NCBI RefSeq assembly: GCF_030704535.1
Contig: NC_081811.1
Location: forward strand, 4,443,001 to 4,507,000
Source: Vitis vinifera
Lineage: Eukaryota > Streptophyta > Magnoliopsida > Vitales > Vitaceae
Direction: 5' to 3'
DNA: 64,000 nt
Shown here: positions 12,501 through 23,456 of the stretch, one piece after another
Layout of the letters: each line of letters opens with the position of its first letter
Position numbering within the stretch: the stretch's first letter is position 1
Notes under the pieces: model-generated
Told to the model about the DNA's origin: nothing
What the model saw: only the letters and a program-made list of their open reading frames with translations
Databases searched by the model: none
Position numbers and translations under genes: made by a program

Positions 12501-14908
12501 CATAATCACACATATAATGGCAACAGTTAAGATGCCAGCAATGATACCAAGAATAAGAACCAAATTTGGGTGTTTCCTTTTGTTTGAATCGACATGTGAG
12601 GTAGAAGCTGAGTACTGATTAGCAGGTGCTTCCATGGGTGAGGTAGCAACAAGAGGAGCTGTATATCAGACGCAAAGCTATGTAAATATACATTCAACAG
12701 AATTGACTTCTATAAAACAATCCTTGACATTAGGAATGCAAATATATTCCAATGCAGAGAAGAGCTCATTCCATCAGTCTTAATCTATGAATTGCTACCA
12801 TAGAAAGTAATAGACAATCACCAACATTAACCACTAGCCTGAATTATTTCTAGCTTTCTAATTCCAAAAAAGAAACCATGCCATTTAAAACATGTACAGT
12901 GAAATCTTAACAGCATAAGAGTACAGGTCAGAATTACCTGGAGAGGGCACTGGGGGCTTAAACCAGGTTACATTAAGAAGTTTGTAATCACCCACACCTA
13001 CTGATGTAGGGTCTAGATGAACCATATGTGCAGCAAGTGAAGAGTTTATTTTAGATGCATCGCTTGCAGAGAAACTGATCCCTGTATGTGGAATAATATC
13101 CATTGAAATATTTAGCCTTGATAAGCTGAGCAGATAGAAATTTATCAGCTCAATTTGAGAAACTCGTAAACCAAGCTGGGTGGCTAGTTCTTCTAGAAAA
13201 AGTTTCCAATTTGGGTTCTGTGAGACATTCAAAAGGACAAGGTCGACCTTTATAGGATACACACAATGGCAACCATGGCTCCCCTGTTTCAGCACCATGT
13301 CTGGTTCACAACAATCTGGCAGAATGAGATATAAATGCAATGTTAATATCAGATTGGGACGTGGTAAAATTTAGATAATACAGATTTAATTTCTTAAGAG
13401 TTCAGTAGGAGGTTGTTTTATGATGCATTCGATGATTAAATTATAGAATGGATAATGTATTAGTAGACAGTAGTATGCTCCCTTTTCTTTTCCATGGCGA
13501 GCAAATTACTAAACAAGTGCTAAAACTGTAAAAGCAATATTGATAGAAAATAAGTCTTACTGGAGTCTGAAGGAGACAGTGGTGGCTGAGCTAAACCCAC
13601 AGGAATGGGGCCAGCATTGGACTGCATAGGAGCAATATCTTCCAAATGAGGAGGTACAAGGCCAGTACCAGGAGATACCAATCCACCCCTCTTCATTGAC
13701 GGTTTTGACAAGCGTGAACTTGTAGGAGGGTGAGCAGAAGTCACAAGTGGACCATAATCAGGAGGTTGGGATGGTGCTAGCACTCGTTTTGGCACATGGC
13801 TTGGCATTGGATGTTTCTGCTTTCGTCTATGGTATAGCGGCAAATTAGATGGCAAGGGCAGATCTGGAAGAGCAGGTGTAGCTAATGGCGCACTAGTTGG
13901 AGACACCAATGGTGCTTCCAGTTGATTATCAGGTAAATCAGCATGGGCCATGGATATCATATAACATAATATAAGTAACCAGCTCAGAAACAACCATTCT
14001 GCCTTTCTCAAAATTCCTGCAATCCAAATGTCATATGAAAAGTTCATCTACAAAGAACAAAGAAACCATACCACAACCATGACAACCTAAGCACTAAGAC
14101 TATAAAGCATGTATAACCTAATAGTTCCAAAGAAAAGAAAGAAATTGTATGTTTGAATTACTTATAAAATCTTTGCATCTACAGGGGATTAAACATGTGC
14201 ACAATCATTTCTTTCCTTATGCTTCTTGCCAACCAAATGAAGACTTAGGTATACATAGGATCAACAGCCTTCAAAATTAATAACCCTAACACAAGCAACT
14301 CAAAATTCCATTACAAATTATCAACCTACTGCCCTGCATTTCACAGATTTACTTACACCTTTCAGTTGCCAAGAAGACTGAGAAATAATAAGAAAGTAAA
14401 TTTTGAATCACATTAAGGAAAACACCCTTTTTTTAATGAAATAAAAACCTCATACTTGATGTGCTTTGGATCCCTAAAGTGAAAATTCTACCTCAGCCCA
14501 GCCTATATTCATATTTGGCTTAGCTCATTTAAGGCTTTACTTTGTTCAATCGGAAAACAATAGAAAATCTAAGATCCGTGCTTTGATTTACATGTCTTCT
14601 CCATCTTTTCTCAGTAACCAGACCAAAGCTTTTAAATGAACAGAAAAAAACACCAGAACTATACTAAATATTTGTACTACACCCAGTTTTGCGAGGTTGT
14701 AGCTTTTTAGGGTCCCAAAAACAACGAAAAATGTAAGATTCAGAATTTTATTTCCTTTCTTTTCCTACATTTTCTCAGCAACCAACCGGAGCACCAACAA
14801 AAACTCCAATACCATAAAAAACCGCAACCAAACTACGGGTGAATTACAATTAACATTATAATTACCGGCGATGCTAGAAGCTGCTAATAAATCTGCGCAC
14901 TCCGACAT
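9505..14908 (-). CDS. Proline-rich receptor-like serine/threonine kinase (At4g02010/ALE2-related), 8 coding exons, 743 aa
   Basis: Exons (minus strand): 14908-14866, 14016-13561, 13315-12938, 12658-12446, 11038-10667, 10502-10259, 10175-10028, 9882-9505. All junctions are GT-AG and the total of 2232 nt closes in frame. Order of parts: hydrophobic signal segment at residues 22-37; Pro/Ser-rich region; Cys-containing ectodomain starting [10 protein letters not shown] with GCHCVYPIK; transmembrane helix at about 325-349 followed by basic CRKKTK; kinase domain with GEGGFGRV (406-413), Lys427 in VAIK, HRD with Asp527, and DFG with Asp545; C-tail ending FSEDLHEGR. All catalytic residues are present (an RD-type active kinase). 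It should sit in the plasma membrane as a signalling receptor; the ligand is unknown. Similarity to Arabidopsis At4g02010 is from memory. The chosen start lies in exon 1 across a GCCG/GA junction; a start inside exon 2 is the alternative. Confidence 0.93.
11867..12035 (+). mobile_element. 5'-truncated L1-type LINE 3' end in receptor-kinase intron 4
   Basis: A T-rich/G-rich 3'-end-like stretch (TTTTGTTTGTATACATAGGG, then TTTGTCTATAAAA...) ends in a poly-A run at about 12023-12037. It is flanked by an AATAACAA direct repeat (11859-11866 and 12036-12043). Structure and terminal motif fit a severely truncated plant L1 insertion, antisense to the host gene. The element is located in the intron between exons 4 and 5. 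Confidence 0.5.
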
Positions 14909-15320
14909 CACCGACAACCGATTACCGCTTCAGATCTGTGAGATTCAAACAAACCAAGGGCGCAGATCGCACTGTAAAACAGCACAAAACCTAACTACAA
15001 ATCACTATGAGAAGAAGCAATATGCAACAGTGACTGAACGAGGATCGAAGGGCGGCGATGTCGCGATAAATATAGGAAGTCGGAATGGATGGCTCAGCGT
15101 CGGAACGGCCATGAACGAGTCGAATCGGAGAGTAGAGAGCTCTGAGAAAACGATTCAAGAGAGAAGAGAGAGAAAAAGGTTCGTAACTGCTGGTGGAGAT
15201 GTCGTTGGCTTCACTCTGTTATCAGTTCAGGAGCGTTGGTTTTTGATTTTTTTTTTTTGGAAAATGGATTTTTTGTTTTCGGCGTTTTCGCTTTCTGCGA
15301 GTGGAAGTAGAAGCCGAGGC

Positions 15321-15327
15321 TTTTATA
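15321..15327 (-). promoter_or_regulatory. TATA box of the receptor-like kinase gene
   Basis: On the minus strand the sequence reads GTATAAAAGCC, a canonical plant TATA box. It would place the transcription start near 15290 and give a 5' leader of about 380 nt before the ATG at 14908, with no competing gene in between. Confidence 0.65.
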
Positions 15328-16076
15328 CCTGGTTCTAACGTGCGCTTTTAACGGAAAAGTACAAGGTAACGGTAAAAAACGATCGACGTCACCGTTTAGG
15401 TGTCGGACGGAGGCGAGTCTGTTTTCTGCGCCGTGGGCCCACGGTTATCCCTCGACCGTAAAGTTCAGCCGTTGATTTTATCTACCACTTGTTATCTGAT
15501 TCATGCATTTATCCAACGGTTGTGACGTGTCCACGTGTCGAGAGATCAATAGCTTCATGAGATATTGACGAAAGAGGCGACACGGCGGAGCTCGTCCTAA
15601 AGGACATGAAATTAAAGAAAAGTATTTGATAAGGAAGGAAAGCAATCAACAAAAAAATTGCCTTTGTACACACTCCCTGGAGTGGCAATAGCATTATACT
15701 TTCATCTTTTTGATAACTAAGCACGGACCAGGATTGGAAGCGGAATTGGAATTGTACTACTCAAAAGGAAAAGAAATTCCTCACTGACCAAACGACGTCG
15801 TTTTAGCATGGTGAAAATGTAATAATCAATATCCGATGAACTGCTTCAACCGTTGCGTTGCCAACATCAATACTCTTTTTCACCCAAGTGGTGAAGATTA
15901 GGATAAAAGGATAAAAAAAAAAAAAGACTTCCTCTAAAATGCCTCTAATGCCCTCTAATAATCATTTTACCAAAAAATCATAAAATATTTTGTGAAAGGA
16001 TCACAGGCATAACTGAAATTGAGTTGTAAATAAGCAGCCATGATAGAAAGAAAATTTTCATAGACCAAAAGTGGAC
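15328..16076. other. Promoter and spacer region, no gene
   Basis: This region holds the upstream sequence of the receptor kinase. A perfect 14-bp palindrome, AAACGACGTCGTTT, lies at 15790-15803. No coding sequence was recognised. Confidence 0.4.
15525..15539. promoter_or_regulatory. Tandem ABRE/G-box pair upstream of the receptor kinase
   Basis: Two copies of ACGTGTC (15525-15531 and 15533-15539), one of them inside a CACGTG G-box, are separated by a single base. They lie about 200 bp upstream of the TATA box. ACGTG-core pairs are the classic arrangement for bZIP (ABF/AREB-type) binding in ABA-responsive plant promoters; regulation here is inferred only. Confidence 0.5.
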
Positions 16077-18500
16077 TCACTGCAGAGCCCGAATCCCAGC
16101 TTTCTCATTGAACCTGCAAGAAGGAGAAAAAGAAAAAAAAGAAAATGAAATCAAGGATGGTGTTAATATTGGAGTCAGTTGAGGAGAATGCTTCTGGCTT
16201 AAGTCACTACCATATCATCAATACTAAGCAAGCTGAGCTTTATTTATGAGCACCTAACAGTGCAACACCAGAATTCAATAGGAAAATATTTAGAGAGGAT
16301 AATTTTAGAAAAGATTATGCATGTCAATCACATGCCATGAGATTATGCATGGTTGGACTCCCATGTTTTGATGGTAGTCCAACCATGTTGCCAAGAAAGC
16401 AAGACCTCAATCAACTGATGGAGACGCATGGCAATGCTGGTAAACCAGTCATGTCCATTGACAAAATATGTGCAGAAGATCACGTAATTGCACCATTCGC
16501 ACATGATAGCATTGCCTCCTTAGTTGCATAAAATACCAAGTGAAGCCCCCAACCACCCTATATTGATGATCCATGATAATTTCCTTGGGTTTTTGCCTAC
16601 CAAATTGTCATTTTCTCAACACCCCTCTAATAATTTGCATCTAAATTACAATTTAGAAGTCTCTTTCAATGGGTTAAACTAACAAATTAAGACTTTGCAT
16701 ATAGTTTCAAACTATTCTATTGATTCTAATAAGTTATTATATTGTGATTTGGACTTCTCTTTTTCTGCCAGGTACACAATAGGATGGTAGATTAAAATCT
16801 AAACTAGCAAAAGCACGTGCTTTGCACATCTATCAAATTAAATAATACTACTGTGCTAATTTGAGCTTATTAGAAGATACATATAATACATTTTTCTATG
16901 GTTGGTGATCAGTATTATAGGTTGGTTACAAGTAATGATCATCTGATGGAACCCTGTTTTGGCATTAAACAGCAAAGGCTTGTATACACATGCAATTTGA
17001 TTTTATTACGATAAAAAATCTAGTAATTAATGACAAAAATAATTTATTAATTATAGACCAATAAGGCATTAAATTTTAGTATGTCTCCTTAACTTTTACA
17101 TTCAAACAAGGTAAAAAAACAAAGTATGCAGTGTAGTGATGTGTACATTGTGAGACGTATGCTGGTTTAAACAAGTGCATGAGTGTTTGATCTGGGAGTA
17201 ATCCCATAATTCAGTGTTTTGCATGAGACTGAGATCAAGTGATGACACAGTTAACAATGTGGGACCCATACTACTAACCCTCGGAAAATAACAAATAGCA
17301 ATGCTCAATGAAAGTAAACTAAGGTGGTGTTTGTTTTTTTACTTAATTTTAAATATAACCTTAATGCTTAATTGTGTTAAATATTAGGTTGTTTGTTTTT
17401 GCAGTATTTTATTTCTATTAAGTATTAAAAAGTAAAGAAAAACCAATATATTATTTTTTCTATTTAGAAAAAACTACATATTTTGACTTTTTCTATTTAG
17501 TAAAAAGTTAATATAATAAGTTATGAAAAAAGTAGAAAAACAAATAACCTAAATTCTAAAAACAAATTGCTTTTAGCAAAAAACCAAAAAAAAAAAACAC
17601 CGCCTAAGTGTAGTATGATTTTCTAAATATTAATGCAAGATGAATGTTAAATTTTCCGCCAGAGAAGGGATTTCAGTTAAATTTCATCAAAAGCTTCAGG
17701 GGTAACATAGCATTGTTTGGTTCCCAGAAAATTTGAAGGAAAATGCAAAGGAAAGAAAATATAAAGGAAAAACATAAGGAAAGAAAAAGTGAAGGAAAAT
17801 AAAAAAATAGATTAAAAGTTGATAAATTATTTTTTTTGTTACTTCAAACTCATTTTATTTATTTTAACTCATCAATATAAAGATTAAATAATTTTAAAAT
17901 ACATAAGTTTTTAATTAGTTTTAATCATATTTGATTTTCTTTGATATTTTTCATAGGACAACCAAACATAAAAAAATCATTTTCCTTTACATTTTTTTTC
18001 TTTCCTTAGTATTTTCCGGGAACCAAATAACCTAAAGGAATCTAACCATCTTCCCTTCCCTCTGCTGTCATGATTCTGATTAAGTCTATTTATGCCCTTC
18101 ATGTGCCACTGCCTGTAATGTTACTGGCATCATGGATGAGCTCTGGCCCTCACAGTTAAACATTGTATCCGTAACCCTTTCATTCTCAAGCTAAGATGTT
18201 TGCATCACTTGCTCTTCCTGAATTGAACAAAAAAAATCGATAAATAAGAAATTGCTTAAGAAGATAGATCTGTAACAAAGAAGTCAATATTGGCAAGCTA
18301 TCGAAAGTAGTGCCATTCCAAGACACATGATAAGGACATAGTACACTCCTCAACACCTATACACAAGGATAAATCCTACTGGATTTGGACACAATTTAGA
18401 AATATTATTTTACCCAAAACTGGTTTATGAAACTTGGGAAACCTTAGAAACTGGTGATTCTGGTCAATCCAATTTCGAGCACCATTTAAGGCAGCTTGAG
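16077..18500 (-). CDS. Two possible 3'-terminal exons of an unidentified minus-strand gene
   Basis: A 58-nt candidate exon at 18500-18443 (acceptor CCTCCCACAG, donor CTAAG/GTTTCC) and a 37-nt candidate last exon at 16113-16077 (acceptor CTTCTTGCAG, ending in TGA) join exactly in phase. The joined frame reads QAALNGARNWIDQNHQFL then RFNEKAGIRALQ and stop. I do not recognise the protein. If real, upstream exons would lie to the right, possibly beyond the 9.4-kb transposon insertion. A leader-like exon with a CAG/GTATCT donor at about 29298 is a candidate first exon. The pairing of phase and splice sites is suggestive but could be chance over so short a length. Confidence 0.3.
17323..17604. mobile_element. 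Tourist-like (PIF/Harbinger) MITE, copy 1, 282 bp
   Basis: The ends are GGTGGTGTTTG and, in reverse complement, GGCGGTGTTTT. The element is flanked on both sides by TAA (17320-17322 and 17605-17607), the target duplication typical of PIF/Harbinger elements. A second copy of the same length is found at 37006-37287. Confidence 0.75.
17713..18033. mobile_element. Fold-back MITE with TTTGGTTCCC termini, copy 1
   Basis: The left end TTTGGTTCCCAGAAAAT recurs inverted at the right end (TTTGGTTCCCGGAAAAT in reverse complement), followed inward by GGAAAG-rich subterminal arms. A related element carrying an expanded AT repeat is at about 53064-53440. There is no coding capacity. Confidence 0.65.
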
Positions 18501-19128
18501 CTGTGGGAGGGCTTGAATAAATAGAGTAAATCACAAGAAAGCATGTAGAGTCCTTAACCAAGATGAATGAAAAAAAAAAAATTGTCACAGGAAAGAACAA
18601 TCGATAATTTCCGCAATCTTGTACTGTCTAGCTCATACATTTATTAAATAATTCTATTAATAAGGATGTTACAAGGAAATTGACCTAACCATTCACTTCT
18701 GCACAAGATATTCAATTTGACCTTAAGGTGGACTGGATGATTCTTTCATTTCACTACCCAATAGGGCGATATGCTTTAACTTTTCTACTCCATGGGGATG
18801 AATTCCAGCTTGAAGAAAGTAATGGTATGCCTATTTAAGGCAAAGTCAAGAGGACACAAATGGACTTTTCTACTACTCTTAAGAGTAGTCATTTTTCTAA
18901 GAATTATATCATATGGAAAGTGTATTATATGTTGATTATATGAAACCTTGAAGTGATTGTTCGCCCAACTTGAAATCACAATCTCAAAATTCAGAATGCA
19001 ACAAATTCCATCTTAAAAGGCATATTCAATGGCTTTGATCTCTTTTTTGATGGGTAAATAATGATTCTATTAACAGCAGCCATACATGGAAATCTAAACG
19101 GGATTTAAAACCCAAGTAATTAGTTGCA
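18501..19128. other. AT-rich DNA left of the composite insertion, no gene seen
   Basis: No coding region, RNA gene or clear repeat was recognised. It may be intron of the unidentified gene described at 16077-18500. Confidence 0.3.
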
Positions 19129-19133
19129 GTACA

Positions 19134-20474
19134 TGTCACGCCCCGAGACCCACTCCAAGGGCGTGACGGTCAATTCACACTTTAAACCCGAAGGCTTACA
19201 ATGTAACCTGACTCAAACAATTATCTTGTAATTGGAAGTTACCAATTACCAAATATACCTGTTCAGAGTAGTGGAACAAAATCTAAAATCCTCAAAATTC
19301 AATTTCAAAACTAAAACATCCACTATCCAAAATCCATTGTCCAAATATTTGCAAACTTAAACAATTCAAGTACTAGAACAAATTTCAAAATCTCCAAAAC
19401 TCAACTTTGATCTAACATAAAATTTGAAGGATCAATATCCAAATACCAAAGGATCCAAATGAACATAACTAACAGTTAAACAAAATCCAACATAAAATCC
19501 TAAGTCAAATCCTAATGATGACCATTCCTTAGCCTAGCCATCACTCCTCACTCGAACTAAGAGTACCTGAAAAATTTTCAACAATTGGGAATGAGCTCAC
19601 AGCCTAATAAGGAATATTAACGCAGTTCATGGATCAAATAATTCCATTTCAAATAGGAGATATCGTTTTTTTTTTTCTCATCAAATATCAGAGTTTCAAA
19701 AATACCAATATATTTAAATTTCAACCAACCATTTTCATGTCAAATTCAAACACTTTCACATAAGATTCAATCAAATTCAAACACTTTCATATTGGTGTGT
19801 ACCTGAGATGAGTAATGGTTGGGTGGCTATTGAATTGGATAATGTGAAAGTGTTTGAATTTGACATGAAAATGGTTGGTTGAAATTTAAATATATTGGTA
19901 TTTTTGAAACTCTGATATTTGATGAGAAAAAAAAAAAAAACGAAATCTCCTATTTGAAATGGAAATATTTGATCCATGAACTGCATTAATATTCCTTATT
20001 GGGTTGTGAGCTCATTCCCAATTGTTGAAAATTTTTCAGGTACTCTTGGTTCGGGTAAGGAGTGATGGATAGGCTGAGGAATGGTCATCATTAGGATTTG
20101 ACTTAGGATTTTATGTTGGATTTTGTTTAACTGTTAGTTATGTTCATTTGGATCCTTTGGTATTTGGAAGTTATTTGGATATTGATCCTTCAAATTTTAT
20201 GTTAGATCAAAGTTGAGTTTTGGAGATTTTGAAATTTGTTCTAGTACTTGAATTGTTTAAGTTTGCAAATATTTGGACAATGGATTTTGGATAGTGGATG
20301 TTTTAGTTTTGAAATTGAATTTTGAGGATTTTAGATTTTGTTCCACTATTCTGAACAGGTATTTGGTAACTTCCAATTACAAGATAATTGTTTGGGTTAG
20401 GTTACACTGTAAACCTTCGCGTTTAAAGTGTGAATTGACCGTCACGCCCTTGGAGTGGGTCTTGGGGCGTGACA
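19134..20474. repeat. Inverted pair of 3'-LTR segments (palindrome, arms about 630 bp)
   Basis: 19134-19760 is the 3' part of the LTR in minus orientation, and about 19846-20474 is the same part in plus orientation, nearly identical. The loop (about 19776-19845) contains a 50-bp piece starting GGTGTGTACC that corresponds to an internal LTR position (about 24863-24911). Both arms end at the LTR terminus GGGGCGTGACA or its complement. The plus arm is followed directly by an initiator-Met-tRNA primer-binding sequence at 20478-20490. Confidence 0.8.
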
Positions 20475-20604
20475 AAGTGGTATCAGAGCCGATCCCTAAC
20501 CCCGGTGTGGGGGGTTTGTTTGGCTCCGTAAGGAGTGTTTGTCTGTTTGACCCCGCAATCCCATGGGACACAACGAGGACGTTGTGTCTGCATGAAGGGG
20601 TATT
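20475..20604 (+). mobile_element. Orphan TRIM internal domain fused to the gypsy LTR at the primer-binding site
   Basis: TGGTATCAGAGCC at 20478-20490 is followed by about 115 bp that match the internal domain of the complete TRIM at 20754-20881 (CCCCGGTGTGGG, CTCCGTAAGG, GACACAACGAGGACGTTGTG). The 5' TRIM LTR that should precede it is missing, and the gypsy LTR end takes its place. Confidence 0.7.
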
Positions 20605-21029
20605 TGTGATGTCCCACATCGGATAGGGGAGCAAGTTCCTAGCGCTATATATGTAGAGACTCCTCTTAACCAAGTAGACGCGTTTTAAAGCCGTGAGGGC
20701 CCCCTTGGGCCCAAAGCGGACAATATCTATATGGTTGAGTGCGGGCCATTACAAATGGTATCAGAGCCGATCCCCAACCCCAGTGTGGGGGTTTGTTTGG
20801 CTCCGTAAGGGGCATTCGTTTGTTTAGCCCCACAATCCCATGAGACACAACGAGGACGTTGTGTGTGCATAGGGGGGTGTTTGTGATGTCCAACATCGGA
20901 TAGGGGAGAATGTTCCTGGCGCTATATATGTAGAGGCTCCTCTTAACTAAGTAAACGCGTTTTAAAGCCGTGAGGGCCTTTTGAGTCCAAAGCGGACAAT
21001 ATCTACACGGTTGGGAGTGGGTCGTTACA
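20605..21029 (+). mobile_element. TRIM (terminal-repeat retrotransposon in miniature), plus orientation
   Basis: LTR 1 is 20605-20753 (starts TGTGATGTCCCACATC, ends CCATTACA). A primer-binding site TGGTATCAGAGCC is at 20756-20768, followed by an internal region of about 115 bp with a G-rich polypurine-like end. LTR 2 is 20882-21029 (starts TGTGATGTCCAACATC, ends GTCGTTACA). LTRs of about 149 bp around a tiny non-coding interior define a TRIM. It depends on enzymes supplied by another element. Confidence 0.8.
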
Positions 21030-21459
21030 AACAACGGCCCGCACCCAACCATATAGATATTGTCCGCTTTGGGCCCAAGGGGGCCCTCATGGCTTTAAAA
21101 CGCGTCTACTTGGTTAAGAGGAGTCTCTACATATATAGCGCCAGGAATTTACTCCCCTATCCGATGTGGGACATCACAAATACCCCCCCCCTCATGCAGA
21201 CACAACATCCTCATTGTGTCCCATGGGATTGCGGGGTCAAACAGACAAACACCCCTTACGGAGCCAAACAAACCCCCACACCGGGGTCGGGGATTGGCTC
21301 TGATACTATTTGTAACGACCCGCACCCAACCATATAGATATTGTCCGCTTTGGACCCAAGAGGGTCCTCACGGCTTTAAAACGCGTCTACTTGGTTAAGA
21401 AGAGTCTCTACATATATAGCGCCATGAACTTGCTCTTCTATCCGATGTGGGACATCACA
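21030..21459 (-). mobile_element. TRIM, minus orientation, head-to-head with the previous one
   Basis: LTR-like sequences lie at about 21032-21178 and 21311-21459 (TGTAACGACCCGCACCC ... GTGGGACATCACA). Between them the primer-binding complement GGCTCTGATACTA is at 21296-21308. The first LTR lacks its terminal TGTA, indicating a truncation at the junction with the plus-oriented TRIM. No coding capacity. Confidence 0.78.
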
Positions 21460-21469
21460 AATACCCTGA

Positions 21470-22241
21470 TGTAATGCCCAAGTTTTTTTTTTAAAGGGTA
21501 ATTTAGGAAATTCTTAATAATGATATTAAATTAATTAATTAATTAATTTAATAAAATGGAAGAGGGGTGAAAAGGTAATTTTACGAATAATACCCTAGGT
21601 ATAAATAGAAAATTTTCTTCTTCCTGTTTTTTTTTTAATCGTATTCCTATTCGTAGAGAGTTTCCAGAGAACGTGAAGTTGAGGTCAGATTTCAAGGTTT
21701 GAAGAACAAACCTCTATAGGTAAGATTCTAACCTCTAGATTATTATTTTAGATTCATTAGTTAATTTCAAGCACATTAGATATATTTTTTTTGGAAAACC
21801 CCAAATCTAGATTAGGGTTAACTTATTTTTTTAATTCGTTTTAATATCAAATAGTGAAAATTTAAGATTTTGATTTATTATTGGAACTGGGGAGATCTTA
21901 AGTTTTTTTTTTTTTTAGAAAAAAAAAAATTCTTGTGAAGATTTCGATTTAGATTAGAGTTAATTTATTATTATTTTTAATTCGTTTTAATATCAAATAG
22001 TGAAAATTTAAGATTTTGATTTATTGTTAGAAATTGGAAATTCTTAAGTTTTTAGGAAAAAAAAACCTAGAAAACGCGTGTGCACACTGTGGAATTGGAG
22101 AATGGATTAAGGATAAAAAAAATAAAAATGGAGGACGCGTGTGCACACTGGAATTGGAGAATGAAAAAAATATATATATATATATATGGGGTGTGGGTGT
22201 GTGTAAGAATGGAAGGATGGATGGTGTTTGGTAGTTAATGT

Positions 22242-22285
<44 letters not shown>

Positions 22286-23456
22286 ATATTGACAATAATG
22301 GATAAAGTTTATGTTTGAAAAAAAAAAAAAAACCGAAAGAATAGAAGTTTTAAATAAAAGAAAGTAAAGTTTTTGGTATTATAATTATACTAATGATGAG
22401 TATAAGTTAATAAATAACATAGAAATTAATTATTGAAATAAATTATAGTTTAATTAAGTTGTGTCCCAAGAAATAAATTTTAAAATAAATAAATAAATAA
22501 ATAAATTCAATTTTATATGAATTAGAAATTTATTAATTTTTAAAATATGAATAGATTAAATTACCTTTCATAAATATATAAAAATAATAATAATAATAAT
22601 TTGAATACCTAAAATTTTAGGATTGTCAAACCTATAATTTTAGATAAATAGTAATAATTGTTCCTCTTATGTTTTGTTAAGTGAAGAGTAGATTTTCAGG
22701 ATTATTTTTCTCCAAAGTTTTTGAGAACTTCTTTTGAGGTAAGGGAAATTAATGCAGTTATTAAATTCTTTTTTGAAACAGTTTATATATATATATATAT
22801 ACATTATTTGAAAACGTTTGAGGTTATATTCCGTTTTATGCATGAATCAAACCTGTTTTGCATGAAAAGTATGTTAGAATTTTATATTATGTTTTTGACA
22901 AATAAATGTGGAGATATTATATGTAGTAAATTTGAATAAATGAAATAAATATTTGATTCTGGTTTGTTTGGCCCTTGTCAACGGGATATAATAGTTGACT
23001 TTTGGCCCTTGTCAATGGGATATAATAGTTGACATTTACATTTCTTGGTGGGGAATGTAATTGATTTGAACCCCAGCCTCTAGGGGTTTCAGTTAGAGGT
23101 TACTAGTACTAGTAGTGTTTGGTTCCGTCCACCTTAAAGGAACAATTTGAGGCTAGCCACCCATTTGAAAAGTCCTACCTAACTAGGCACCCTTTGATGT
23201 TTGATGACCAGAGTAAATAAATTATTGGAATGTTTTGATTGAATTTGATATGAAATTGTTTGAACCAGAAATAAATGCATACAGTTAGAAATTTTGAATG
23301 TATTGGAAAAAAAAAAAATTTACTCACAGCTTTATGAAAATGATTGATTACAATATCTCCTACTTTGCAAGTGAGTTTGAAATGTTTAATCCATGGACTG
23401 CATTAATGTTCCTTATTGGGTTGTGAGCTCATTCCCATTTGTTGACTACTTTTCAG
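21470..23456 (+). mobile_element. Ty3/gypsy LTR, 3'-truncated copy
   Basis: Starts TGTAATGCCCAAG like the LTR at 24199 and follows it through the TACCCTAGGTATAAAT region, the CCCTTGTCAACGGGATATAA tandem repeats (about 22972-23035) and the ACTAGTACTAGTAGTG palindrome. It breaks off at TTTTCAGGTAC (about 23459), where integrase coding sequence begins. It is more diverged from the 24199 copy than that copy is from the inverted one. A 30-bp GCGTGTGCACACTG-type duplication (22075 and 22136) and an AT run at about 22239-22280 are present. Confidence 0.8.

Noticed and set aside
14871..15338. 155-codon plus-strand ORF
   Set aside because: Antisense to the leader and first exon of the receptor kinase, which is supported by splice phases and a TATA box; no protein similarity recognised.
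16337..16531. 64-codon plus-strand ORF in the spacer
   Set aside because: No similarity, no splice or promoter context, and composition like the surrounding non-coding DNA.
20273..21398. Several overlapping ORFs of 60-128 codons in both strands
   Set aside because: They lie in LTR and TRIM sequence repeated in direct and inverted form; the peptides merely mirror the repeats and have no protein features.
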